Shown: positions 35,673 to 45,425, counted from the first letter of the stretch. The stretch: 54,543 nucleotides of DNA from DATCJY01 sp036562565 (GCA_036562565.1 DATCJY010000051.1:1-54543), one strand, 5' to 3'. Numbers and translations are program-made. The notes: a model not told the origin generated them from the letters alone.

Positions 35673-37160
35673 GTGATTACAGATCCATTTTATCACATCT
35701 CCATCTTTGCAATCGTATTGTACGGATGCTTCTTATTGTTTCTTTTTATCTATAGCCTTGTTCAATTGAACTTGGCTATTCAATACGTGAAGGCGCGTTA
35801 CAATCGTCCGCGAAAACCTGTTGTAGCTGATGAAGATCTTCCGGTTGTCACTGTACAGCTTCCTGTATACAATGAGTTATATGTGGTAGAACGCTTGATC
35901 GATGCCGTTTGTGCCTTTGATTATCCAAAGGATAAATTGGAAATACAAGTTTTGGACGATAGTACCGATGAGAGCTTTGAAGTAGCCGCTAAGAAGATTG
36001 CAGAAAAACAGAAGCAGGGTTTGGATATCAAGCACGTAAGACGCCCTGTGCGCAAAGGATTTAAAGCAGGTGCGCTTGCTTATGGCTTGGATATTTGTCG
36101 CGGGGAGTATACGGCCATCTTCGATGCGGACTTTGTACCACGTAAAGACTTCCTTCGACAGACAATTCCTTTCTTCTTTGTAAGTGATAAAATTGGTGTG
36201 GTCCAAACCCGATGGGAACACTTGAATGAAGAGTATTCCATGTTAACTCGCTTGCAGGCTTTCGGTTTGGATGCACACTTTACCGTAGAACAAATCGGTA
36301 GGAACACACAGCATCACTTCATTAACTTCAACGGTACAGCCGGTGTGTGGCGCAAGAAGACCATATACGATGCCGGTGGTTGGGAAAGTGATACCATCAC
36401 AGAAGACTTAGACTTGAGTTATCGCGCTCAATTGAAAGGTTGGGAGTTCATCTACTTACCGGAGATTGGCTCACCATCGGAGCTTCCTGCGGAGATGAAT
36501 GCTTTGAAAGCCCAGCAATTCCGTTGGACAAAGGGCGCTGCAGAATGCACCGTGAAAAACCTTCCGAAGGTGCTCAATGCAAAGCATCTTTCAATCGGCC
36601 AGAAAATTCACGGCTCATTCCACTTGATGAACTCGGTTGTGTTCTTGTGTATTCTCGGTACTTCCTTATTGAGTGTGCCGATGTTGATTATTAAGAATAC
36701 CTACGGTAATCTTTCATGGACTTTCTTTGCTGCGACCTTCTTTATGGTCAGCTTTTTCATCCTTGGATTTTTCTATTGGGTTTCTCGTCCGCCTCAGCCT
36801 TTCTTTAAAAAACTTGGACGATTCCTTTTTGAATACCCGGCATTCCTTTCCATGAGTATGGGACTGTCGTTGCACAATGCTGTTGCCGTGATGGAAGGTT
36901 TTACTGGAAAGAAATCTGCATTTGTGCGTACACCCAAATTCGCCATCAGCGCCAACAAGGGAACATGGACGGATAAAAAATACCGAGCCGTGAAGATTTC
37001 CCCTCTAACGGTCTTGGAGTTTTTGATGGCCTGCTACTTTGTGTGGGGATTGACTTTGGCGTTTAAGTACAACGATTTTGGTTTGTTCATCTTCCACGCT
37101 ATGTTGGCTATCGGTTACACACTTGTTACGTTTTTCTCTTTGAAACATGCCAGAGCATAA
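35673..37160 (+). CDS. family 2 processive glycosyltransferase (cellulose-synthase-like)
   Basis: The 495-aa membrane enzyme starts with GTG. TM1 is at about residues 10-33, then a GT2 catalytic domain has VTVQLPVYNE, VLDDSTDE (Asp95-Asp96), the DxD in FDADFVP (Asp151-Asp153), TEDLDLSYR (catalytic Asp region 243-247) and QQFRWTKGAAE (QxxRW-type motif 281-285). Three to four C-terminal TMs follow. This is the architecture of synthases making beta-linked polysaccharides (CslA/BcsA-like). The product is unknown; no PilZ domain or accessory subunits are adjacent. Its 3' end converges with the M1 peptidase gene across a hairpin. Confidence 0.93.
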   Translation: MITDPFYHISIFAIVLYGCFLLFLFIYSLVQLNLAIQYVKARYNRPRKPVVADEDLPVVTVQLPVYNELYVVERLIDAVCAFDYPKDKLEIQVLDDSTDESFEVAAKKIAEKQKQGLDIKHVRRPVRKGFKAGALAYGLDICRGEYTAIFDADFVPRKDFLRQTIPFFFVSDKIGVVQTRWEHLNEEYSMLTRLQAFGLDAHFTVEQIGRNTQHHFINFNGTAGVWRKKTIYDAGGWESDTITEDLDLSYRAQLKGWEFIYLPEIGSPSELPAEMNALKAQQFRWTKGAAECTVKNLPKVLNAKHLSIGQKIHGSFHLMNSVVFLCILGTSLLSVPMLIIKNTYGNLSWTFFAATFFMVSFFILGFFYWVSRPPQPFFKKLGRFLFEYPAFLSMSMGLSLHNAVAVMEGFTGKKSAFVRTPKFAISANKGTWTDKKYRAVKISPLTVLEFLMACYFVWGLTLAFKYNDFGLFIFHAMLAIGYTLVTFFSLKHARA

Positions 37161-37196
37161 CAATTCAATGCAGGTCTATTGACCTACATTGAATTG
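37161..37196. terminator. hairpin between convergent glycosyltransferase and M1 peptidase
   Basis: 16-bp arms (37161-37176 and 37181-37196) with one C-A mismatch and a TATT loop start immediately after the glycosyltransferase stop. The right arm encodes the last residues of the peptidase, and its TAG stop lies at the loop. No long T-tract is present, so termination is inferred from position and stem strength. Confidence 0.65.
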
Positions 37197-39632
37197 CGTA
37201 GTAGCGATTGTTTCTCCGTTTTGTAACCTGATGTGAAGGATGTAATTGCCGGTGGCCAAATGATCCACTGGCACACTTGCTTCAAATGTTGTGTCCACTA
37301 GGAGGGAGTGGCGTGATTGTAACTTGCCGTCTAAAGTGATAATTTCTGCAATGGCATTTTCCTTGCTTGTATATCCACCGCGAATGGTGAGTTGCTCCAC
37401 TGCCGGAACCGGATATACGCTGAGTTGCGCCACCTTATTATTCATTGTTTCTTTTACAGCAATAGTTGGGTCACCATTTCCAAATGCATATTCCCCCTTG
37501 CGCAGGTAGGTAGCGAGGAGTGTGCCATTGCCGTCAGTAACTCCACCGGGACCGCGCAAGAAATCTTCATACACCCTCCAGGGAGATGCTGAATTTTCTC
37601 TGTAGAGAAGTACTGCATTGGATTCATCACCATTATACAAATCATAGTCAAGCATTGACGGGGCACTACCGTTGTAAGGGAACACTGCACGGAAGTGGTC
37701 GGCCTCGTTCCACAGGCCATCTATTATCCAATAGTGTTGATTTGAAATTTCATAAACACCCGGTCCCAGAGGGCCTTGATCAGGTGCAGCCCATATGTGT
37801 TCAATGCGTACAAGCGATGAATCCACAGTATGAAATGTATGGAACTCCATTTCTACATAGCGTGTTGGGCCTGAAAGAGGGGTATGGCTATAAGCTTTGA
37901 ACTCATGGTCCATTCGAGCCTGATTCAGTCTGTTGTAACCATTGATGATTACCATCTCCGGAATAAAATCCGAATCAAGCGTAAAGCTGCTGTATTGACC
38001 TGATGCCGATACGAGATGATTAACTCGTTGGTTGGAACCACTTACCAAGGTGATGTCCAATGGAACGTTGTTATAATATGATGGACATGCGCGTAGTTTC
38101 TGTTGCAGATAAATGGTAGTACTGTATCCGCCATTGCTGTTCAGAGCAACATTGAATGAGTCAGTAACAAAGACTGCAAAGCCGGGTTTGAAAACTTGGT
38201 CATCAAAAAAGTCTTGAAGGTTGATGCCCGTTGCGCTTTGTAATTCATCTCGAAATTCCTCCGGAGTGATGGTTTGGAAATAACGCTCTTGTTGCACAGT
38301 GGACATGCCGAGTCTGAAGGCATCATCGCCCATATAGCCTCTCAAGTTGTGCATAACAGAAGCTCCTTTGTAATAGGTGTGCGTGCCATAGATATGTTCA
38401 TCGGGCATGGGTGATAAAGGATGGTAACCATTGTCATCAAGGTGTGCATTGCGCAGTACATCCAGATGGTTGGTTTTTACTATGTGCACGAATGCAGTAG
38501 GACCATATAACCATTCTTCAAGCAAATGTGAAGAATACTCTGCCGGCCCTTCTTTCAGCCACATGTCATTGTGATTATATGGAGTAACAACATTGCCCCA
38601 CCAATGATGCCCCAGTTCATGTGAGAGCAAGCCGTTGTTTGCAGCAATGGATTGAGTTACCATGTATTGAGGATAAGCAATGTTGGTTGGAATCTCCAAG
38701 GCTCCATCTGTGGTGAGCACATAACCGACACGTTGCCACGCATGTGGTCCATACCAATGCTCACAAGCATCTATTGCAGCGCCAACATTTTGCAATGCAT
38801 TGCTCATGGAATTGATTTGTGCAGGCTTTCCGGTTAATCTCACAGGTACATCACCAAAGGCTCCTACATGGACATAATCAATGTTTTGATAGTTCGCTAC
38901 GGCAATAGCGCTGAGGTGAGTTGGAATTGGCTGAGTCATGGCAAATGAGCGAATCACCGTGTCGCCACCAAGTTGTATTTCCCCAAGAAAATCACCTTGA
39001 CATTGTGCTCTATAGGTTCCGGCACTTTTTACATGGTATTCATAGGTGGCACGTTCAACAAATGAGTCGAAGCAGGGATACCACACTTTACCAAAGTTGG
39101 GCGGAATAGACGAGAGCCCGATTCCCAAGTTATAGATGTATTGATTTTCGAAATAAAATCCACCCCATTGTGGGTCGCGCTGGGGTGTTCCCTGATAATG
39201 TACTGTGAAAGACACCGTATCTGTCAATGCCGGTGTTTCTAGGAATAATACGGTGAGAATACTTCCGTCATAATGAAAGTCTAAATGTGTATCGTCTTGT
39301 TTGACAGAGTCCACTTGCAAGTTCATCAAATCCAAACGAACTGCAGTCTGGTCTTCCATCTTTGGTACCAGCGAAATGGTAGTGGCGGCTTTGATGTATG
39401 AGTTGTTATAATCCGTCACATCTATGTGGATGATGTATTGCAGAATATCAAAGGTGTCGCTCCTTGCAATGCTTTCATTGAGCAAAACACGTTCCTCCAT
39501 AGTAAGGCTTCTGGGTTTTGCATGGAGCTGATGTTTGTGGTGGCAACCTATTATGCGTTTGGTTGGTGCTTGACTTATCATACTTATGGATGACAGCAGC
39601 AATGAAAGTAGAAGGAGTAGTTGTGTTCTCAT
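37176..39632 (-). CDS. secreted M1-family metallopeptidase with T9SS sorting domain
   Basis: The 818-aa protein has a signal peptide at residues 1-21. An M1 N-terminal beta-domain is followed by a gluzincin catalytic domain with HELGHHWWGN (His338, Glu339, His342) and the third zinc ligand Glu361 exactly 18 residues later (MWLKEGPAEY); the catalytic Tyr lies in HTYYKGASVMH (about 420). The exopeptidase motif usually read GAMEN is GALEI (310-314) here. A beta-rich linker leads to a type A T9SS CTD (737-818: LSVYPVPAVEQLTI, GNYILHI). It is therefore predicted to be exported by T9SS and attached to or released from the cell surface, degrading peptides. Confidence 0.95.
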   Translation of the reverse strand: MRTQLLLLLSLLLSSISMISQAPTKRIIGCHHKHQLHAKPRSLTMEERVLLNESIARSDTFDILQYIIHIDVTDYNNSYIKAATTISLVPKMEDQTAVRLDLMNLQVDSVKQDDTHLDFHYDGSILTVLFLETPALTDTVSFTVHYQGTPQRDPQWGGFYFENQYIYNLGIGLSSIPPNFGKVWYPCFDSFVERATYEYHVKSAGTYRAQCQGDFLGEIQLGGDTVIRSFAMTQPIPTHLSAIAVANYQNIDYVHVGAFGDVPVRLTGKPAQINSMSNALQNVGAAIDACEHWYGPHAWQRVGYVLTTDGALEIPTNIAYPQYMVTQSIAANNGLLSHELGHHWWGNVVTPYNHNDMWLKEGPAEYSSHLLEEWLYGPTAFVHIVKTNHLDVLRNAHLDDNGYHPLSPMPDEHIYGTHTYYKGASVMHNLRGYMGDDAFRLGMSTVQQERYFQTITPEEFRDELQSATGINLQDFFDDQVFKPGFAVFVTDSFNVALNSNGGYSTTIYLQQKLRACPSYYNNVPLDITLVSGSNQRVNHLVSASGQYSSFTLDSDFIPEMVIINGYNRLNQARMDHEFKAYSHTPLSGPTRYVEMEFHTFHTVDSSLVRIEHIWAAPDQGPLGPGVYEISNQHYWIIDGLWNEADHFRAVFPYNGSAPSMLDYDLYNGDESNAVLLYRENSASPWRVYEDFLRGPGGVTDGNGTLLATYLRKGEYAFGNGDPTIAVKETMNNKVAQLSVYPVPAVEQLTIRGGYTSKENAIAEIITLDGKLQSRHSLLVDTTFEASVPVDHLATGNYILHIRLQNGETIATTQFNVGQ

Positions 39633-39699
39633 AGGTAAGCGGTGTTATTCTACACAAATTAAATCCATTTTCCAAGTCAGGGCAGTTTGAAGTATGATA

Positions 39700-39733
39700 A
39701 AAAAAAGAGGCTGATTGCATTGCAATCAGCCTC
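39700..39733 (-). terminator. rho-independent terminator of the FN3 gene
   Basis: A GC-rich 11-bp stem (GAGGCTGATTG 39707-39717 / CAATCAGCCTC 39723-39733) has a CATTG loop. On the minus strand it is followed by an unbroken run of T residues. It lies 27 bp past the stop of the 1,583-aa gene and before the M1 peptidase gene, so these two minus-strand genes are separate transcripts. Confidence 0.9.
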
Positions 39734-39759
39734 CTGTTTTAAAAATCAACCGTTGCGAG

Positions 39760-42700
39760 TTAGTGGATGATTAGTAGTTTGTCAATTTTGGTTGTCATGC
39801 CAATCTGATATTCCACAAAGTAGATACCAGCAGGTAATTTTTCAGGGAAGTTGATTTGAGTGGCATAGTTTCCATCCACGTAGTATTGGTTGTTGTGAAT
39901 GATGCGTCCTGATGGATCAAGGATACGCACTCCACACATAGTTGCTTCTTCTGATTGAATCTGAATGTTCACGTAATCCCCGGTATTTGGGTTCGGGTAA
40001 ATACTTGTGTTGAACTGATATTCCAAGCTATGGAACGCTTGTGTTGCATCGTCTTCCTGAGTTTGCAGGTTAGGTGATGGAGGAGTTGCTCCCGCCATAG
40101 CCAGAATGGTAGCCGGACCATATTCTGTTGGTGTATTAGGAACGTTCGGGCGGTATCTTACTCTCCAGTATCCCGCTGCTTGCTGTTGTGTGGTTATTCC
40201 CCCTACAGAGAACGCATAGGATATAGAGGTAGATGCGGTTGAAGTCGGTACAATGAACGTTGTCAATTCATCCGGATTGTTGCCTTCGCAATCATCAACA
40301 CGTGTAAACTCAATGAAGAATTTGGTAATTGTACATGCATTGTTTGGACTTGCTTTACTTGGTGTGATGTATGCCGTCATACTTAATGTGCGCTCATTGC
40401 ATGAATAGGTTGGAGCCAGTTTGTATAGGGGCACATCGGTAATGGTAATTTCGTGGCTCACCAAACCATTTACAACGATTGTATCGTTTTCTCCAGCACC
40501 GTTAGGGATTATATAAATTGCATCTACAGTCACCGAATAGCTATCGCCCCAGTTCATGCTAGGTTGTGGAAGAGACAAGGAATTGAGTATATAACCGGTA
40601 GTAGTATAAGTTCGTACTCCACCTTCTGTGCTACCGGTAGGGGTAAACGTAAATACATACTTGGTTGCTCCTACATGATAAGAGCGCAATTGCTCACACA
40701 AGTTTTTAATACCCGGTTGCTGTAAAAAGGATGGTCTCAAGCTGGCAATACAAATCTTGAAGTTTCCATCAGGTGTACCGGCAGGCAAGTAGTTCGCAAT
40801 TGCGAAGTAGTAGGTCTCTCCGGGGATTAGTTCACCATAGTTGAGAACTTCTTGTTGTCCGGCACCGGTGAGGTTCTCCACGCTTAGGATGTTGCGGTTT
40901 TCATCGGTAAGGTAAATAACAGCATCAAAAGAATGGTTCATTACTTTAATGGATATTCCATTGGTTACTGCTGTGAACTTATACCACACATCATTGTACT
41001 CGGAGTTGAGGAATGGAGTAGCTCCGATGGTGGTACCCTCATAAGTGTAGCAGTTAGGGTAGATGTTATTTGGGCTATTCAACAAACGTGCATGGTAGAA
41101 TTGGTCGTTATTTGGTGGAGGAATATTGTTTGTGGTGAACGTAAATGCCTCAGACCACAAGCTAATATCATCTTGACCGCAAATCGTGCGCACATATAGA
41201 GTGTATGTAGTGCTTGCAGTAAGATTGTTGACGTTTCTTCCCAATATTCCGGCAGCGGTAATACCTGTGGCTGCTAGGCCGCTAGTTCCGCTTCCGGGGT
41301 CACCGCTGGTGCGCAATTCCCATTCAAATTGTTTGGTGGTCGGGTTGCCTTCGATTTCCCAAAAGATATAGGCGCTTGTTGTTCCCTCTACGGCACCAAC
41401 CACCGGAATAGGACATTCGATAGCTTCGATAAGAATATCATCGATGGCAATGCCGCGGGAGTTTTTATTCAGTCCTTCGAAGGCGATGTAATAATCACTT
41501 CCGGTTTCAGGAAGGATAAGAACAACTTCTTGCCATGTATTTTGGTTTGTTGCATAAACTGCTCCCGGAATCAATTGCCATTCTTCACCATAGCTGGTTT
41601 TGTAATAAACACGCAACTCGTTTTGACGGCTTGACCAACTTTGGTTTGCATACCAGAACTTCAGACGAGCTCCGGCATTCATTGGCATCAAATTGAGAGG
41701 TGGGGATACCAACATCGTTCTGTAGGGCACATCAGCACTGCTGCGGAAGCGTGCGTTTAGTTCGCCAGTGTGAGCAGTGGTTACGTCTCCACTACCGGCA
41801 CCTGTGGCATAAATCCAGTTGATACTACCGAATCGGTATTCATTTTGCCATCCTTCACGGCTTGTACTACTGGTTTCAAACGTTTCAATAAATGGAAACT
41901 CTTCTACTACCGGTGCAACCGTTCTGAATTGATATTTCCAGGTCCAGTCACTGTGTGCATCACCGCAATTGGAACGCACATAGAATGTGTATGAAGTAAG
42001 CGGAGAAAGCGATGCTATATCAACGTAGGTTTCTGTGCTGTTCCCTGAAGCAATCAAACCACTCGCTCCTGAACCGGCTGCACCACCGGTACGCAATTCC
42101 CAATCATAACCTCCTGCAGGAATATTTACATCTTCCCATTGAATGCGTACGCTGGCATCTGTCATTGCTACAGCCTTTATAGCGGTAGGTGTTTGGCAGG
42201 ATGGAGTTTCACGTAAGAGGATATCATCTATATAGCAGTCATTACCTCCACCGGAAACAAACAAGAACGATACATATACATGTGATTGATCTAGCACTGT
42301 TTCTGGTAGGGTAACAGAGTGTGGATACCATCCATTTATAGACGGAGAGAATCTTGAAATGAAGTCTCCGGCATTGGTCCAGTTGATTTTGTCAAACGAA
42401 TATTGAACTTGTATGCCATCTGGACTGGATGAGAATTCGGGGTCGTGGTTCAAAATGAATTTTACGTCCACTCCACTCAAACCGGTGGTTTCAAATGGAG
42501 TGGAGATGAGACGAATCTTATCACCGGCATCACAGTGGTAAGAGTTGAATTTCAAAAAGCCTGCACCTTCGTAAGCTGTCAAACCGGATGGGTTTGTACT
42601 TGCAGTTACATATGTCAATTGTGGTGCGGAACCGTTCATTGAAATACCGTCAGTCACTACTTCGATTTCCCAGCACGCTGGTGATGCGCTGTTCAAACCT

Positions 42701-44511
42701 TCATGCACAGCAAGCGTTGATGGAGAGCAAGAAGTTGTGATGGACACAGGACCTGCCCAAGCACTGCTCAATGATGCAGAACATATAGAACGTATGAATA
42801 CATAGTAAACTGTGGATGGCATAAGACCGTTTACCGATGCCGATGTTCCGGAAACAACAGCGACTCCTGAGCCAACAGGATATTCATCGCTTGTCGAAAT
42901 GACATATTCATAGCCTTCACTCGGTACTGCACTTGGCGCTTGCCATGAAATATGCACCACATCAGACCCAGGGTATGTTACACTGATGTTTGTTGGTGCG
43001 TGGCAATCCGGGCACTCGCTCATGAATGAATCAAGCAGTTGGTCGGCACTCAGCGGTGATCCGAAGTTGCGGATGGTTTCGATATTGCCTAATGCATCAT
43101 AGAGTGTAAAGCTGATTTCTTCTGAATAAGAACCGAGTTGGTGAACATAGACTTCAGTTGGTTTTCCATTGCACAGTGGAATGGAAACGATACCTGAAGT
43201 GCCGGTGTTCAAATGTGCGGTTGCAACCAAAATACCATCTTGTTTGAAACCAAGAACAGTACCATTCCACCCGTAAGGTGTGGTATTGTTCATATGAAGC
43301 TGATAATAGCATTGGTCAACATTATTGCATACATCGGTAGTAAAGACAAATGGGCCATTCCATACTCCATAGTCTTCTTCGGCACAAACTCCACGAACAT
43401 AGAAATAATAATGAGTAGCTGCAGTGAGCGAGTTGAGCACAACTGTATTACCGGCTACCGCTGTACCATTGCCGTCCGGCATACCGCTACTTGTTGAGTA
43501 ATAATATTCATATCCACCATCCGGCTCCATTTCAGGTGCGGTCCATGTAATCGTAGCGGTAGTGGTTGTCTGATCAAGCAGTTGAATGGATGCAAGCGCT
43601 GGCGAAGGACACGCAGCTGCCGGAGTGTAATATGCTACTACTGTCCAAGTATGTTCTACAACGTAGTTGTAGTCAGTGTTACATCCAGCTCCAACAGCAG
43701 TGCGCCATGCATTGAGTTCAAAGTTGACTGTACCTGTTGCTCCTTCAGCGAAGGTCAGGTTCTCACGCGAATATTTATACAAGTTGGACACGTCTCCTGA
43801 ACCGAGATAAACAGCCCCTTCATTTGTGCCCAAAGTGGATGAAGACAACATGGAACGCTGATGAGACATAAAACCTCCGTTCATACCACGCATATGGTAG
43901 AAGGTAGAAACGGTGGTAATTGCATTCCCATCAGGTATAGTCAATGTAAGGGTATGTGCACAAGAAGAGGTACTTAATGTCGTAGGTTCGGTAGTGCTTA
44001 ATTGAGTGGGTAGGTGACCTGCACCTGCAGTTGCTACAACCGCTTTGATGGATTGAACACAAATATTACCCGTCATGCTTGAAGCAGTTCCAGACATCCG
44101 CATCACGCGCAACAGGTAGGAAGTATTGGGTTCAACATTGGTATAGAGTACCGCTTCTTTCGCTCTTGGCACCACGAATGATATAGGCAGTGAGTCATTG
44201 CATGTTGAATACAACGCCAACGCCATCTGGTGGTTCACATTATTGATTGCCGTGATCTTCAGAGCCACATCATCACTTCCTGTGGTAATGGAATACCAAC
44301 CATCACGGTTAGGGGTGTCGGAGTACAAATTTCCTCCCTCATTGCCAAAACCGGATAAGTCAAATGCCTGTGTTACGTAATCGGATTGAATTGCAATTGC
44401 CGGAGCATCATCACACAAATTGCTTTGAGCAATGAGATAACCTCCGTGGAATATCAGCCCGATACTCAATAGACACTTGAAGGCAAATCTTTTTAAGTTC
44501 AATTTCTTCAT
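39760..44511 (-). CDS. giant multidomain surface protein: FN3, jelly-roll and T9SS domain
   Basis: The 1,583-aa protein has a signal peptide at residues 1-29 (LIAQ). The layout is: PPC-like domain (about 32-152), beta-domain (about 185-297), FN3-1 (301-392), small beta-domain (400-495), FN3-2 (504-593), MAM-like jelly-roll (600-768, ending GNDCYIDDILLRE), FN3-3 (772-865), choice-of-anchor/cleaved-adhesin-like jelly-roll (870-1030, ending IAIDDILIEA), FN3-4 (1034-1127), PPC-like (1132-1257), an Ig-like region, and a type A T9SS CTD (about 1503-1583: SIYPNPNTGDYVNIQI, LPAGIYFVEYQI). No catalytic domain is visible. The modules fit an adhesin or matrix-binding protein. FN3-3 and FN3-4 share the unusual WELRT(G/S)G...GSG(A/T)SGL pattern, pointing to internal duplication. 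Confidence 0.92.
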   Translation of the reverse strand: MKKLNLKRFAFKCLLSIGLIFHGGYLIAQSNLCDDAPAIAIQSDYVTQAFDLSGFGNEGGNLYSDTPNRDGWYSITTGSDDVALKITAINNVNHQMALALYSTCNDSLPISFVVPRAKEAVLYTNVEPNTSYLLRVMRMSGTASSMTGNICVQSIKAVVATAGAGHLPTQLSTTEPTTLSTSSCAHTLTLTIPDGNAITTVSTFYHMRGMNGGFMSHQRSMLSSSTLGTNEGAVYLGSGDVSNLYKYSRENLTFAEGATGTVNFELNAWRTAVGAGCNTDYNYVVEHTWTVVAYYTPAAACPSPALASIQLLDQTTTTATITWTAPEMEPDGGYEYYYSTSSGMPDGNGTAVAGNTVVLNSLTAATHYYFYVRGVCAEEDYGVWNGPFVFTTDVCNNVDQCYYQLHMNNTTPYGWNGTVLGFKQDGILVATAHLNTGTSGIVSIPLCNGKPTEVYVHQLGSYSEEISFTLYDALGNIETIRNFGSPLSADQLLDSFMSECPDCHAPTNISVTYPGSDVVHISWQAPSAVPSEGYEYVISTSDEYPVGSGVAVVSGTSASVNGLMPSTVYYVFIRSICSASLSSAWAGPVSITTSCSPSTLAVHEGLNSASPACWEIEVVTDGISMNGSAPQLTYVTASTNPSGLTAYEGAGFLKFNSYHCDAGDKIRLISTPFETTGLSGVDVKFILNHDPEFSSSPDGIQVQYSFDKINWTNAGDFISRFSPSINGWYPHSVTLPETVLDQSHVYVSFLFVSGGGNDCYIDDILLRETPSCQTPTAIKAVAMTDASVRIQWEDVNIPAGGYDWELRTGGAAGSGASGLIASGNSTETYVDIASLSPLTSYTFYVRSNCGDAHSDWTWKYQFRTVAPVVEEFPFIETFETSSTSREGWQNEYRFGSINWIYATGAGSGDVTTAHTGELNARFRSSADVPYRTMLVSPPLNLMPMNAGARLKFWYANQSWSSRQNELRVYYKTSYGEEWQLIPGAVYATNQNTWQEVVLILPETGSDYYIAFEGLNKNSRGIAIDDILIEAIECPIPVVGAVEGTTSAYIFWEIEGNPTTKQFEWELRTSGDPGSGTSGLAATGITAAGILGRNVNNLTASTTYTLYVRTICGQDDISLWSEAFTFTTNNIPPPNNDQFYHARLLNSPNNIYPNCYTYEGTTIGATPFLNSEYNDVWYKFTAVTNGISIKVMNHSFDAVIYLTDENRNILSVENLTGAGQQEVLNYGELIPGETYYFAIANYLPAGTPDGNFKICIASLRPSFLQQPGIKNLCEQLRSYHVGATKYVFTFTPTGSTEGGVRTYTTTGYILNSLSLPQPSMNWGDSYSVTVDAIYIIPNGAGENDTIVVNGLVSHEITITDVPLYKLAPTYSCNERTLSMTAYITPSKASPNNACTITKFFIEFTRVDDCEGNNPDELTTFIVPTSTASTSISYAFSVGGITTQQQAAGYWRVRYRPNVPNTPTEYGPATILAMAGATPPSPNLQTQEDDATQAFHSLEYQFNTSIYPNPNTGDYVNIQIQSEEATMCGVRILDPSGRIIHNNQYYVDGNYATQINFPEKLPAGIYFVEYQIGMTTKIDKLLIIH

Positions 44512-44660
44512 GGTAAGTGATTGTTTAATGAGTACTCTTTATATAGTTTTTAGTGTGAGCTTGTTTTTGTCATTGCTCCGGTAAGGGAGTTTAGACCGTG
44601 TATACGGTACGGTACATGGAAAGGTTCACAATTTTTAAGGGAGGTTATTAGTCAAAAAAA

Positions 44661-44679
44661 TAGCCGGTCTATGACCGGC
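44661..44679 (-). terminator. terminator downstream of the 183-aa unknown gene
   Basis: A perfect 7-bp GC-rich stem GCCGGTC / GACCGGC (44663-44669 / 44673-44679) has a three-base loop, followed on the minus strand by TATTTTTTT. It also has a T5 on the plus side. It separates the unknown gene from the giant FN3 gene. Confidence 0.85.
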
Positions 44680-44708
44680 CATTTTTCTTTATTAAAAGTG
44701 AGGATTAA

Positions 44709-45260
44709 TTATCCATGCATACTCACCACCTTGTATTTTTCATTGAATGCGTTCCAATCCATAAGGAAGTTTTTCATCACATCGCCAAAGTTTTTGAGGA
44801 AGATTGGATTGGGAGTTTTCATCTCACGGAAGTATTCTTCTTGAAAATCAGTCAGACCATATTTCAAGAAGACCCCTTTGCACATGGCGGATACAATATT
44901 CTTGGATGGGAAGTTGGCGCGCGCCATGCAGTCTTTGTATTCCTTGAGGGTATTTGCAAACTCCTCGGTGGTCATGTCAAAAACATTGGCCAAGTGATGA
45001 TTGCACGCGGCAATGATTTCTTTGTCCTGACCTTCTTGGAAATATTGTGGCAGACATGCATAGTTGCCAGCGATGACTACCATCAAGAATTTGCCATAGT
45101 CATTTTCTTGCACATTCGGACTGCGAACAAACTCCGGAGAATCATTGATGAATCCCGCAACGTCAGGAAATCCCGCCACTGTCACCTCCACAATGTGGTG
45201 CGAGAAAATCTGAGCTGTGCGCTCAGTAGTTAGTTTTTTACGTCCAAATAGTGTTAGCAT
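44709..45260 (-). CDS. conserved-looking cytoplasmic protein, unknown function
   Basis: From the chosen Met (MLTLFGRKKLTTERTAQIF) the protein has 183 aa. The longer in-frame reading to 45380 has no protein-like character and overlaps the likely pyrD regulatory region. There is no signal peptide or TM. It is mostly helical, with several Cys and an even mix of charged residues (VSAMCKGVFLKYGLTDF, ANVFDMTTEEFANTLKEY). I recognise no domain. It is monocistronic: divergent from pyrD and closed by its own terminator. Confidence 0.8.
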   Translation of the reverse strand: MLTLFGRKKLTTERTAQIFSHHIVEVTVAGFPDVAGFINDSPEFVRSPNVQENDYGKFLMVVIAGNYACLPQYFQEGQDKEIIAACNHHLANVFDMTTEEFANTLKEYKDCMARANFPSKNIVSAMCKGVFLKYGLTDFQEEYFREMKTPNPIFLKNFGDVMKNFLMDWNAFNEKYKVVSMHG

Positions 45261-45416
45261 ACGATGTGTTTTTAGAATACAACTTCCGCTATTCAAAACT
45301 ACATATCCTGCGGCCGGGTCTGGACTGGCGCTTCTCCCATATATGAACAGAGTTTTCAACGAGAATAAGCATGAATTCATCGTTCCGACATTGCGGTTGG
45401 CAGCAGTTTCTCACCC

Positions 45417-45425
45417 TAAATTCGC
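45417..45425 (+). promoter_or_regulatory. candidate -7 box for pyrD
   Basis: TAAATTCGC lies 22 bp before the chosen pyrD ATG (45448), with TTG triplets 17-23 bp further upstream that could serve as a -33 element. Its position supports the shorter pyrD start. Confidence 0.45.

Noticed and set aside
45261..45380. N-terminal extension of the 183-aa unknown protein
   Set aside because: The extra 40 residues lack protein-like conservation features and overlap the divergent regulatory region; Met at 45260 preferred.
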